Shown piece by piece: positions 1-6,567 of a stretch of 10,818 nt of DNA. Every line of letters begins with the position of its first letter. Positions within the stretch are counted from its first letter, which is position 1. The translations under genes and the position numbers were made by a program. The notes under the pieces are model-generated. The model had not been told where the DNA came from. It made no database searches and saw nothing but the letters and a program-made list of their open reading frames with translations. This stretch comes from Phoronis pallida. Lineage: Eukaryota > Phoronida > Phoronidae. The DNA is taken from assembly GCA_028565715.1 (NCBI GenBank), contig JAOXYC010225126.1, positions 1 through 10,818 on the forward strand. Reading direction: 5' to 3'.

Positions 1-259
1 ACCAATTCACCCAAATGAGCTGTTTCACTTAGATACGTATTGCGTTTAACACTGACAGTTTTATAGCCAAAGCTATGATTTTCCGTTTACATGCCCCCCC
101 TTTCCTAATACAAGCCCCGGCTTTTATTTGGAGTTTTCAAAGTGCCTGAAAAATGACGTTTTCCGTATATTAGTTTCCCAGGTATGTACATGTTATGAGC
201 AACAAGAAGGAGCAAGGCAACTTCTTCACAATTGATTTGGTCATATGACCTTGACTTAC
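1..259. other. Intron sequence downstream of the last visible exon, no coding signal
   Basis: This is intronic, starting at the strong GTAAGT donor at 259 and leaving the window at position 1. It is AT-rich with a short C-run near 93-100. I see no in-phase acceptor followed by a spectrin-like frame on the minus strand, and nothing on the plus strand. Confidence 0.6.
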
Positions 260-388
260 CTTGAGAATACTTGTTTGTTGTTCCAGCCTATGACTCGCCT
301 CAATCTTTCCCTGAGCTTTGTATTCCTTGATTTGATTCTCCATATCACGCAACACTTCATCTTGTTCATTGAACTCAGCTTTCAGTTG
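260..388 (-). CDS. DMD: Dystrophin-like rod exon M: spectrin repeat 10, helix B
   Basis: This 129-nt exon (window residues 795-837) is phase 0 at both ends, with acceptor TTTTCTTACAG|CAA and a full-consensus donor, AAG|GTAAGT. It encodes QLKAEFNEQDEVLRDMENQI, then KEYKAQGKIEASHRLEQQTS. The order matches dystrophin repeat 10 helix B, where a QKIQ.DL..HE.SLEEM stretch runs to a short Gly-Lys linker and a Q-rich helix C start. It is the last exon visible. Helix C of repeat 10 should follow to the left of position 1. Nothing between 1 and 259 looks like its exon. Confidence 0.87.
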
Positions 389-755
389 CTGTAAGAAAAT
401 TCAAGATAAAAGTTGTTGTTGTATCCAAAGAACAATGGCTTAACTAACAACACTCAATGTGGAACAGAAAGAACAATAACAGTATTCAGTCCATGTATAT
501 TTGCAATAACTAAAATTTATTTTTTAACCTTTTATTGATCTGTCCGATGCAATAACACAAAAGAAGAATGCATCAAATTCACCCTGTTGCCACCGTAAAA
601 CATGGATTGAATCCAAGCTGCCAACATCAAACACTGGTAAAATCTAAGCTTCCCATTCTTTCTATGACATATTATGAATACTTGGGAGAAAAAGTAGACT
701 CCTCATTGATCCATAGGGATCTTTTAACCTGTTCATGCTAACTTCAAACTTACTT
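389..755. other. Intron between exons L and M, unique part
   Basis: This is the part of the 389-1102 intron not made of the tandem exon copies. It holds the TTTTCTTACAG acceptor end for the 260-388 exon next to position 389. I see no repeat, RNA gene or conserved frame in the rest. Confidence 0.6.
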
Positions 756-1197
756 TTATTTTTTCACATAAAAATTGCTTCCCACCCATCCCTACCTCAT
801 ATTCATCTGGCAATTCCCCGGCTAACATGTCAGCATCTAGTCTTGACTGTAGGTGTGTTGTTATATCAGACATCCATTGTGTCATATCAATCAACAACTT
901 ATTTCCACTGTTATTTTTTCACAAAAAACTACTTCCCACCCATCCCTACCTCATATTCATCTGGTAGTTCCCCGGCTAACATGTCAGCATCTAGTCTTGA
1001 CTGTTGGTGTGTTGTTATATCAGACATCCATTGGGTATATCAATCAACTACTAATTTCCACTGTTATTTTTTCACAAAAAATTACTTCCCACCCATCCCT
1101 ACCTCATATTCATCTGGTAGTTCCCCAGCTAACATGTCAGCATCTAGTCTTGACTGTAGGTGTGTTGTTATATCAGACATCCACTGTGTCATATCTA
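756..1197 (-). repeat. Tandem duplication (about 153-155 bp unit, 2.9 copies) of an exon 3' half with its splice donor
   Basis: The units start at 756, 911 and 1064; the third is partial and is the real exon end. Each unit carries, in gene direction, the last 93 nt or so of the 1103-1264 exon, its GAG|GTAGGG donor, and about 60 bp of intron ending near AACAGTGGAAAT. The leftmost copy (exon-like part 796-897) differs from the real exon by four substitutions over its final 30 codons, all synonymous (GCC/GCT, TTG/CTA, CAA/CAG). The middle copy has a one-base deletion near 1034 and a Leu-to-Gln change (CAA for CTA), and reads into stops. The event was a simple tandem duplication whose breakpoint fell inside the exon. 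Confidence 0.93.
796..897 (-). pseudogene. Downstream copy of exon L 3' half; pseudo-exon or possible in-frame cassette exon
   Basis: Between a potential acceptor (GGAAATAAG|TTG at 898-899) and the copied donor GAG|GTAGGG, this segment is exactly 102 nt. In phase 0 it reads LLIDMTQWMSDITTHL and on to DADMLAGELPDEYE without a stop. Flanking exons are phase 0, so inclusion would insert a second repeat-10 helix A of 34 residues, and replacement of exon L would drop the first 20 residues. Against use, the acceptor has a poor pyrimidine tract, and the alternative AACAG|TGG acceptor meets TAA at once. The default reading is a recent non-functional duplicate. Confidence 0.45.
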
Positions 1198-1264
1198 TCA
1201 TACGACTCTCTATGTTCTGTGCCTGGGTGATGGAGATCTCTAGGGCTTCCATTTTGTCTTTGGC
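1103..1264 (-). CDS. DMD: Dystrophin-like rod exon L: end of repeat 9 and spectrin repeat 10 helix A (3' half duplicated downstream)
   Basis: This 162-nt exon (window residues 741-794) is phase 0 at both ends, with acceptor CTTTTTAG|GCC and donor GAG|GTAGGG. It starts AKDKMEALEISITQAQNIES and continues RMIDMTQWMSDITTHLQSRL, with the tryptophan at window residue 768. It ends DADMLAGELPDEYE. This aligns with the dystrophin repeat 10 start, where a FIDKQL helix runs into a D.VDA..MPQEAQ turn. The last 93 nt or so, with the donor and about 60 bp of the following intron, occur twice more to the left (756-1063). The rightmost copy is the real exon: it alone has a complete 5' half and a good in-phase acceptor. 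The three copies also create long plus-strand open frames across the repeat, which are artefacts. Confidence 0.88.
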
Positions 1265-1654
1265 CTAAAAAGGAACCAACCATTTATTCAAGCATTTTTT
1301 TATCTTTGGGGCCTTAACTTTTTATTCAGGCAAATAATGATTTTATTGAAGAGATTTATGTTGATTCTTTTTCATTTTTTTTGCTTATTTGTTAACATTC
1401 TACTGGTCGGAATTTTTTTTTACTAATCTTTTTGTAATTCATTGATTTGTTTAAGCTCAATTTTAGAATTATGTTCACAATAAGTGGTGAATAAAATAAC
1501 TACCTTTCACACACTTAATTTGAGGGACAGTGAGTAAAAGTATTATTCAAACAAAATATGAACGAATGGATAAGAGTTATGCATAGTTGAGCACAAAATA
1601 TCAGTAATCTAGCACAGTAATGTCACATCAGTAAATTCCAAAGATGATTTTAAC
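1265..1654. other. Intron between exons K and L
   Basis: This is 390 bp of AT-rich intron with several T-runs on the plus strand (around 1375-1430). It has no inverted repeat or coding signal that I can support. Confidence 0.6.
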
Positions 1655-1807
1655 CTTAGAGTTCCAGTTATCTCGCTCCTGTTCAAACTCTTCCAACTGT
1701 GATGCTGCCTCTGATGACAATAGCTGCCTCTCTTGAAAGAACTCTGACAACTCTTTAATTCTATCTTTGTTGTCATCATTGTGTTCCTGAACAAAACTCT
1801 CCAACTC
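1655..1807 (-). CDS. DMD: Dystrophin-like rod exon K: spectrin repeat 9, helices B-C
   Basis: This 153-nt exon (window residues 690-740) is phase 0 at both ends. Its acceptor, TTTTTTCATAG|GAG, follows a T-run; its donor, AAG|GTTAAA, is weak. It reads ELESFVQEHNDDNKDRIKEL through QLEEFEQERDNWNSK, with the helix-C tryptophan at window residue 737. The LESF...H..DN...I..L pattern parallels the dystrophin and utrophin repeat 9 helix B (LE.L..H..DN..QI..L), and the spacing of the closing E-F/W motif agrees. The exon is highly charged, as expected for a coiled-coil helix pair. Confidence 0.88.
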
Positions 1808-2030
1808 CTATGAAAAAAAAAAATCCATTGGAATTCTCTTGATTTTTTTCATAAATTTTGTCTCATTTCTAGTAAATAGCACACAAGACATCTAAATAAG
1901 CACAAAATTTCTAGTTGATTTGAATTTTGACCCCAGATCCTCACCAATGAGGAGACAGTATCTTTAAAAATAAAATTTCCAAAAACTTGTTTTCAACAAT
2001 TACTTCATCAATAAATCTTAGGAAACTTAC

Positions 2031-2134
2031 ATAGAGTTCTTCTGAGATCTCCTCAGCATCCACACTGTTTTTGGGTGAAGCAGCGAGCTTAACTTCAAGA
2101 GTCTTAAACCAGTTGATTTCTTCTTTGATAAGAG
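2031..2134 (-). CDS. DMD: Dystrophin-like rod exon J: spectrin repeat 9 helix A
   Basis: This 104-nt exon (window residues 655-689) is the smallest here. It enters at phase 1 and leaves at phase 0, with acceptor TTCTATCCTTAG|CT and donor TAT|GTAAGT. It encodes LIKEEINWFKTLEVKLAASP and then KNSVDAEEISEELY. The tryptophan at window residue 663 and the ...AEEISE.L run correspond closely to dystrophin repeat 9, where a W-L-N-E-V-E helix is followed by a GGAEEISEVL pattern. Together with exon I it makes exactly 106 codons. Because this exon is asymmetric, skipping it would shift the frame, unlike most exons in the window. Confidence 0.9.
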
Positions 2135-2379
2135 CTAAGGATAGAAAAATATTAATTATCAATTATTCAAACAAACAAAATAGGAGACTGGATTAAGATT
2201 ACCAGACAGAAAATAAGGAGAAAATTCCTGAAACTAGTAAAAGTTGATCAAATTGATTTACAATCACTTGATTGTGATTTTTTCTTGTCTGTAGCAGGGT
2301 CCATGTTTATACATTTTCAAACAAGCCTTTTAAGTTACAATTTGTTATCCTTTTGGTAGACTTTATTCTAGCTATCATA

Positions 2380-2395
2380 CCCACCCTGGTATAAG
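2380..2395. repeat. Isolated inverted copy of the minisatellite unit
   Basis: The stretch CCCACCCTGGTATAAGC is the reverse complement of GCTTATACC-AGGGTGGG. That is one 18-bp minisatellite unit with one base or so missing, about 90 bp from the main array and opposite in orientation. Confidence 0.6.
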
Positions 2396-2484
2396 CACAT
2401 TGGCCTGTAGATTGGATATGCCAAAGAAACTAGGTTGGGCCTTTAGCTGACATGTGCTTTTACATGCATTATTGGGACAGAGAG

Positions 2485-2854
2485 TGGGCTTATACCCGAG
2501 GGTGGGCTAATACCCGAGGGTGGGCTTATACCCAAGGGTGGGCTAATACCCGAGGGTGGGCTTATACCCGAGGCTGGACTTATACCCAAGGGTGGGCTTA
2601 TACCCGAGGGTGGGCTTATACCCGAGGCTGGGCTTATACCCGAGGCTGGGCTTATACCCGAGGCTGGGCTTATACCCGAGGCTGGGCTTATACCCAAGGC
2701 TGGGCTTATACCCAAGGGTGGGCTTATACCCAAGGATGGGCTTATACCCGAGGGTGGGCTTATACCCAAGGGTGGGCTTATACCCGAGGGTGGGCTTATA
2801 CCCAAGGGTGGGCTTATACCCAAGGGTGGGCTTATACCCAAGGGTGGGCTTATA
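2485..2854. repeat. 18-bp minisatellite, about 20.6 units, in intron I/J
   Basis: The unit is TGGGCTTATACCC(G/A)AGG(G/C), with 20 full copies and a final 10-bp part. Variants are few: CG/CA at the middle, GGG/GGC at the end, and CTAATA in two early units. Because 18 is a multiple of three, long open frames run through the array on both strands (hexapeptides such as GWAYTR on plus, YKPTLG and GISPPL on minus). These are by-products of the period and not genes. The GGG...CCC within each unit can form a small stem. It ends about 36 bp from the donor of the 2890-3103 exon. Confidence 0.97.
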
Positions 2855-2889
2855 ACTAGGTGAATAAAATGGTTTTTTAAACCAGTTAC

Positions 2890-3103
2890 CTGTATATTCA
2901 CTCCATTTAGACAAGACATCTTCATATAGATCACAGTTAGTAGTGACTTTAGTGTGAAGTTCCGTCCATTCTGACTTGAGTTTCTTCATCCCCACGATGA
3001 CGCGAGGCAGAGAACCACTGGTCGTCTTACCAGCGATCTCATTACATATACTCTCAGCTTCCTTCAGTTCGGTTTCTTTGCCTTGAATGGCTGATTTTGC
3101 TTC
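2890..3103 (-). CDS. DMD: Dystrophin-like rod exon I: spectrin repeat 8, helices B-C, and repeat 9 start
   Basis: This 214-nt exon (window residues 584-654 plus one base) enters at phase 0 and leaves at phase 1. Its acceptor is CCATTGTAG|GAA and its donor CAG|GTAACT. It reads EAKSAIQGKETELKEAESIC through helix C at KKLKSEWTELHTKV (tryptophan at window residue 629). It then passes DLYEDVLSKWSEYT, whose W-x-E after a V-x-x-x-W-like spacing matches the dystrophin/utrophin EEVW.CW.EL motif at the repeat 8/9 joint. The donor lies only about 36 bp from the end of the 18-bp minisatellite (2485-2854). If this intron were retained, the frame would stay open from the exon into the repeat, ending at a TAG at about 2543. 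The single leftover G joins CT of the next exon to make Ala. Confidence 0.9.
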
Positions 3104-3592
3104 CTACAATGGAAAACATTACACAAAATGTTTTTGTGCATTCACCAATGAATGCAATTACTGTTAGTAACACCTTGCAGCTTCCTATTAGTGATTTTTT
3201 AATCAGGAAGTCTCCTTAGTTTATCCTCACTATTATTTTGCAAAAATTACCAAATTCAGCACAGGACACAGGGATTTCCAATCTTCACTAAATTCAGTTT
3301 TCAAATGCTTGCCAATCACACATTCTAATGGGTAAAATTTCTCAAGGCAATTTGGATACTTTTGGGGAGCCAAGTTCTATGCAATTTGGAAAACCACGGC
3401 CAAAAGCTGAAATACATACCCCATTGTCTGTCACTGTACCTTGAAAGGTATGAACTATTGTCAGCTTATGCAGACGCTACTTGAAATAACTACCATCAAC
3501 AAACTGTCAAGTAACTATCTCAAAAAGGAGCACATAATTCTCTCAGAATAAATTCAAGTTTCTATTTGAACTACCATACAAAATATTCTTAC
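3104..3592. other. Intron between exons H and I
   Basis: This is 489 bp. I see no tandem or inverted repeat of note, no RNA gene and no conserved frame. Confidence 0.6.
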
Positions 3593-3910
3593 CTTGTAAG
3601 CCTTAAATGTTGTCTGCAAATCACTAGCAGTCGATACATCATTTGGAAGCTGTTCTTTAGTTGTAGACACCCACCGACTCAACTCGATAATGCTCTCATC
3701 AACACCCTGACTTCTCTTCAGCGAATCCTTGAGTCTAGTATTCTGATCTTCGGATAACTTGACAGTGGCGTCCCAACGTTTGTTAAGTAGCTGTCGATCA
3801 TCGCGTAATTGTCCGCTGAATGTAGGATCAGCATCTTCTACGAGTTTCTCGCCCGTAGAGTTGATGTTATCAACTGATGGTTGAAGGGTCTTGATGTCTT
3901 CTAGAACACT
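3593..3910 (-). CDS. DMD: Dystrophin-like rod exon H: spectrin repeat 7 (helices B-C) and repeat 8 helix A
   Basis: This 318-nt exon (window residues 478-583) is phase 0 at both ends, with acceptor TTATTCCCAG|AGT and donor AAG|GTAAGA. It is the best conserved exon by eye. The run VLEDIKTLQPSVDNI matches the dystrophin pattern (V.DI.T.QPS.N..), followed by GEKLVEDADPTFSGQL, similar to the dystrophin stretch ending in an acidic E.E.EF motif. Helix C is at LLNKRWDATVKLSED (tryptophan at window residue 523). Repeat 8 begins at SIIELSRWVSTTKEQL (tryptophan at 557), where dystrophin has an EMHEW..QAEE pattern. The segment spans the repeat 7/8 boundary, which in vertebrates is at about residue 1155 (from memory). 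The plus-strand open stretch at 3566-3757 is a shadow. Confidence 0.92.
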
Positions 3911-4279
3911 CTGGGAATAACAAATAAATCAAAGCCTAGTGAATACTGGAATACTAGCTACTTCATTTTCAGCACTGAAAAGACATTTTGAGCTCGAACA
4001 TTGGTATGAGCTGGTTTGAAATTAACATGACACCAAATACATTGTGAAAGAAGAAGTTGAAAGAAGTGCAATCGTGAGATGCTCAAATTTTTTGAAAAGA
4101 GGTAGCAGCAAACTTTTGAACTTAATCAACTTTTGTAGTGCAAACTACATTAATCACTTTGGTAGCGGACTAGAGACCTAAAACACATCCAAGGCAAACA
4201 AACATACTATGTCCAGTAAATCATTTATACCGATACTTGAAGCAAATAATTTGAAGTCTTTCAGATAGCTTCAGATGGC

Positions 4280-4467
4280 AAACCGCCATCTTGGTCACTC
4301 TTATGTAGGAGTCAGTCACCAGGTGGAAACACAAATGAACCAACTCGGAGACCTAAGGCTTTCTGTATTTGAGCATCTTTGTACACCACAGGGGGTTTGA
4401 GGTGTCTTGCGTCCCGGTTCAGACCTGGTGACCGAATCGGATATTGGAGTGACCAAGATGGTGGTTT
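4280..4467. mobile_element. Foldback (MITE-like) element with about 45-bp inverted arms, intron G/H
   Basis: The left arm at 4280-4324 (AAACCGCCATCTTGGTCACTC ... GTCACCAGGT) pairs with the right arm at 4423-4467 (ACCTGGTGAC ... GAGTGACCAAGATGGTGGTTT). The outer 21 bases pair with one mismatch and the inner ends pair well. Weaker pairing extends outwards to about 4265 and 4482 (ATAGCTT on both sides). A core of about 98 bp without an open frame lies between. No clear target duplication is visible, so the superfamily is unassigned. Confidence 0.7.
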
Positions 4468-4582
4468 CTATCGAAAGCTATTGCTGTGAGTACTGGTTTA
4501 CATGATTTATCTTGTCATCACCACAGGAGGAATCTTTCATAGTTTAGTATATAAATTATGCCTCAATTGACGATTTACTCAC

Positions 4583-4696
4583 ACTACTCTCAGCTAGTTG
4601 ACTCTGTAGTGTAGCTATGTCTCCCGCTGCAGGTTGCTGGGCATTCAAGAATGTCTCCATGTCATCCATCCAACGAGTTAATCCAGATACCTGGTC
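4583..4696 (-). CDS. DMD: Dystrophin-like rod exon G: spectrin repeat 7 helix A
   Basis: This 114-nt exon (window residues 440-477) is phase 0 at both ends, with acceptor TTTGTCCCCAG|GAC and a strong donor, AGT|GTGAGT. It encodes DQVSGLTRWMDDMETFLNAQ (tryptophan at window residue 448), then QPAAGDIATLQSQLAESS. The order W-M-D, FL, Q-x-A-x-G-D, L-x-x-Q-L is very close to the start of the equivalent repeat in utrophin and dystrophin, where W(V/M)D..FL precedes a GD turn and a QLxQC motif. This was one of the clearest clues to the family. A second AG six nt further in (GACCAG|GTA) would remove two residues in frame; the first AG follows the better pyrimidine context and is preferred. Confidence 0.9.
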
Positions 4697-4887
4697 CTGG
4701 GGACAAACGGTGTATGTTAGGTATTGTAAATAATTGTTTTTAAACACAAGACACAAAAAATCCAATTTATAGAATAAAAAATAAGATGACTATAATTTAT
4801 CACATTTCTATGAAGCCATTGCAAGTTGTTTATTTGAAAATTAACAAAAAAAATTAACGCTTTAGAGGAGTCCCGATTTTTTAATAT

Positions 4888-4982
4888 TCTCTGGGATGGT
4901 CAACAATGCTACCATTGTTGACTTTTTTGATTTAAAATTTGTTTGTTTATCATAATGGTAACATTGTCAACCATCCCAGAGA
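4888..4982. mobile_element. Small foldback element, 29-bp arms, intron F/G
   Basis: The left arm, 4888-4916 (TCTCTGGGATGGTCAACAAT...), pairs with the right arm, 4954-4982 (...CCATCCCAGAGA), with 3 mismatches in 29. Weaker outer pairing (TTTAGAGGAG / CTCCTCCTTTAAA) suggests the full element may be about 4861-5003. The arm matches the block at 9955-9983 in 26 of 29 positions, so the two are members of one family. Confidence 0.75.
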
Positions 4983-5016
4983 AATCATGGTCTCCTCCTT
5001 TAAACAACAATAATCA

Positions 5017-5080
5017 TTGTAAAGCACTCTGAATAAAAAAGTGCTATATAAACACCAAAATTATTATATTATTATTATTT
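5017..5080 (+). repeat. Probable LINE/SINE 3' tail relic with (ATT)n
   Basis: TTGTAAAGCACTCTGAAT ... AGTGCTATATAAA followed by an ATT-rich tail resembles the 3' tail (TGTAAAGCGCTTTGAG ... GCGCTATATAAA ... ATTATT) seen at the ends of L2/CR1-type LINEs and partner SINEs in many marine animals. It is recognised from memory of the motif only. No body of the element is visible upstream; the adjacent sequence is the foldback element. Confidence 0.4.
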
Positions 5081-5296
5081 AAGCTATGCTAATTTCATCA
5101 ATAGTGCAGGGTAAAAATGGCTGTACTTTGCACCGATGATGCAATTGGCAGTTGTGCAAAACATTTGAATTTTGTATTTGTTCAGTTTATAACAAAATAC
5201 ATAAATATTAAACAAGGACTTGATTCAAAAGACATGGTTCATTTATTTCATACTTGATTACTTCCAAATATCAACAGTTTCAACTTCCATCCCTAC

Positions 5297-5512
5297 CTGA
5301 AACTGTCGTAGGTTTTCAATTCCCCATTCCAGCTTAGAGATCTTATCATCAATATCCGCGGTAATCGCATTCCAGCGAGAGTTCAGTGTCTTGAGATCAT
5401 CACCCAGTTTGACAGCTCTCTGTTCACTGGGAGCCCTCTCCACTAATTCCTCTCCTGTCTTGTTAATGTACTCAAGGCCAGTTGAGTGTTCTACTATAGC
5501 TTGGCGAAGTTC
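5297..5512 (-). CDS. DMD: Dystrophin-like rod exon F: spectrin repeat 6, helices B-C
   Basis: This 216-nt exon (window residues 368-439) is phase 0 at both ends, with acceptor CCATACAG|GAA and donor CAG|GTAGGG. It starts ELRQAIVEHSTGLEYI and runs through NKTGEELVERAPSE, a typical helix B ending. Helix C is at TLNSRWNAITADIDD, with the tryptophan at window residue 414, 112 residues after the previous one. A second tryptophan at 430 (LEWGIENL) lies late in helix C, near the start of repeat 7. A new internal residue such as N at NKTG could in principle be a glycosylation sequon, but the rod is cytoplasmic in this family, so that is not meaningful. The join to the 4583-4696 exon gives LRQFQ-DQVSGLTRW, a continuous helix. 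Confidence 0.88.
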
Positions 5513-5712
5513 CTGTATGGAGGAGTTTTTAATTTAAAAAATTCCTGCTAATGGACACTCTTTAAAATCAAAATTTACCCATGCCAAAAACCTTTTTCCC
5601 AAAATTGTGTTATGCGAGATTTCCAATACCAATTAGCCAACTTAAATCCTTGTGCAAAAAGGTGCATAACAGCATACTGGCTTATAGCATTAAAATTAGC
5701 ACAAAAAAAGTA

Positions 5713-5770
5713 GGGACTGGGTAGCTGAGTTGGTAGAGCACCTGTCTGGCAAAAAGGCTTAATTCCCAGT
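5713..5770 (+). repeat. tRNA-derived SINE head (relic)
   Basis: GGGACTGGGTAGCTGAGTTGG contains a perfect RNA polymerase III box A (TAGCTGAGTTG, 5722-5732). GGCTTAATTCC at 5756-5766 is a near-match to box B (GGTTCRANTCC, 9 of 11). The spacing is tRNA-like, but the acceptor and T stems do not close, so it is not a functional tRNA. The run after it (CAAGTTTCGAGTTTTTCTCTG) resembles the tRNA-unrelated part of a SINE. It sits in intron E/F, antisense to the gene. Confidence 0.6.
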
Positions 5771-5820
5771 CAAGTTTCGAGTTTTTCTCTGTTTTTTTAC
5801 AATTCATCAACATATTATAA

Positions 5821-6189
5821 TCTAATTATAAGTATGAAAATGTGTGTCTGTCCGCAAGTTTTGACACCGCGAAGCGCTGGAACAGTCAAGGTGACTCAAA
5901 GTGACGAGGTGTGCATGTGCACGGGGTGTGCACGTGCTCTGCACGTGCCAGCACGTGCAGTTCCGCGCGGAGTGCGGAAAGTCAGGAAAAGTCGGGGTTG
6001 GTCAAGGCAACGGGGTGTACATGTGCACAGGGTTTGCACGTGCGAAGCACGCGCACACCCCGCAGGGCAAGAGCGCGCGAAGCGCTGGAAAAGTTGGTAA
6101 AAGTAGAGGTAGGTCAAGGTAACGGGGTGTGAATGTGCAAGGGGTGTGCACGTGCACACCCCGCAGTGAAGCGCGGGTCACACATCTAG
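5821..6189 (+). mobile_element. Non-autonomous Helitron, 369 bp, intron E/F
   Basis: The element starts TCTAATTATAAGTATG after host A (5820) and ends CACATCTAG before host T (6190). This gives a 5' TC, a 3' CTAG (CTRR) and an A/T insertion point, with no terminal inverted repeat and no target duplication. A hairpin lies just before the 3' end: ACCCCGC (6158-6164) pairs with GCGCGGGT (6171-6178) with one bulge, 7 nt from CTAG. The interior is GC- and CpG-rich, unlike the host intron. It holds about three degenerate repeats of roughly 105-112 bp marked by GGGGTGTRCATGTGCA at about 5907, 6012 and 6124. Several overlapping Arg/Cys-rich open frames inside are compositional artefacts; no Rep/helicase is encoded. 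Confidence 0.8.
6141..6162. repeat. Perfect 22-bp palindrome inside the Helitron 3' end
   Basis: GGGGTGTGCAC is followed immediately by its exact reverse complement GTGCACACCCC. Its right end overlaps the left arm of the Helitron terminal hairpin (6158-6178), so the two foldings are mutually exclusive. Confidence 0.9.
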
Positions 6190-6196
6190 TTTACAG

Positions 6197-6350
6197 ATAT
6201 GACAACAATTGATGACCTGGGTTTTTGGCCACAGTAGTAGAAGGAAAGAAATGACGAACATTTTTGCAAGTAGATTCATTATGAACAATGAATCTACTTG
6301 CAAAAACGTTCGTCGTTTCTTTCCTTCTAAGTCAACAATTGTTTTCATAC
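6197..6350. mobile_element. Near-perfect hairpin / foldback element, intron E/F
   Basis: Core arms 6239-6280 and 6287-6328 (42 nt each, AGAAGGAAAGAAAYGACGAA...) pair with 2 mismatches around a 6-nt loop (ATGAAC). Both mismatches are transitions and one strand can pair them as wobbles. Outer arms (ATATGACAACAATTG at 6197-6216 and CAATTGTTTTCATAC at 6331-6350) also pair. About 22 nt of unpaired sequence sits only on the left, between outer and core arms. This looks like a MITE-type element 7 bp from the Helitron end. Confidence 0.75.
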
Positions 6351-6394
6351 CACAAAGTAAAGAATTAATTAATAAATTATGATTTATCCCATAC

Positions 6395-6567
6395 CCGGTA
6401 TTGTTTAAGCTGTTCTTCCATGTTTTCCAGGTCAGTCACACAGAAGCTCTCAGCCTTGAGTAAATCCTCGACACCCTCGATCCATTTCATCAATGCATCC
6501 ATAGCCTCCAGGTAAGCCTTGGGTGGGGCCAGCTCCAGGGCGTGGGCTAGGCTATGTTGACGCATTT
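6395..6567 (-). CDS. DMD: Dystrophin-like rod exon E: repeat 5/6 junction and spectrin repeat 6 helix A
   Basis: This 173-nt exon (window residues 310-367) enters at phase 1 and leaves at phase 0. Its acceptor is GGTAATTTCAG|AA and its donor CGG|GTATGG. The protein continues from repeat 5 through a proline-containing joint (LELAPPKAYLEAM) into helix A of repeat 6, LMKWIEGVEDLLK, with the tryptophan at window residue 338. The utrophin region matching this joint has a similar pattern: a small Gly/Pro motif followed by HAYLE. A cysteine in SFCVTDLENMEEQLKQYR marks the A-B loop and the start of helix B. Spacing from the previous helix-A tryptophan is 99 residues, the shortest in the piece. Confidence 0.88.

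Noticed and set aside
735-1268. 177-residue plus-strand open frame with three internal repeats
   Set aside because: It is produced by the tandem exon-half duplication read on the wrong strand. The minus strand there has a spectrin-repeat exon with proper splice sites.
2485-2854. Possible CRISPR array
   Set aside because: The units are directly adjacent with no unique spacers, and the window is clearly eukaryotic.
2443-2995. Long open frames on both strands rich in GWAYTR, GISPPL or YKPTLG hexapeptides
   Set aside because: The 18-bp period keeps several frames open at once. There is no start context, splice support or family resemblance.
5713-5790. Functional tRNA gene
   Set aside because: Box A is perfect, but box B is degenerate and the acceptor and T stems do not close. 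A SINE head fits better.
5834-6159. Four overlapping Cys/Arg-rich open frames on both strands
   Set aside because: They lie wholly inside the GC-rich Helitron repeats, overlap one another in different frames, and resemble no known protein.
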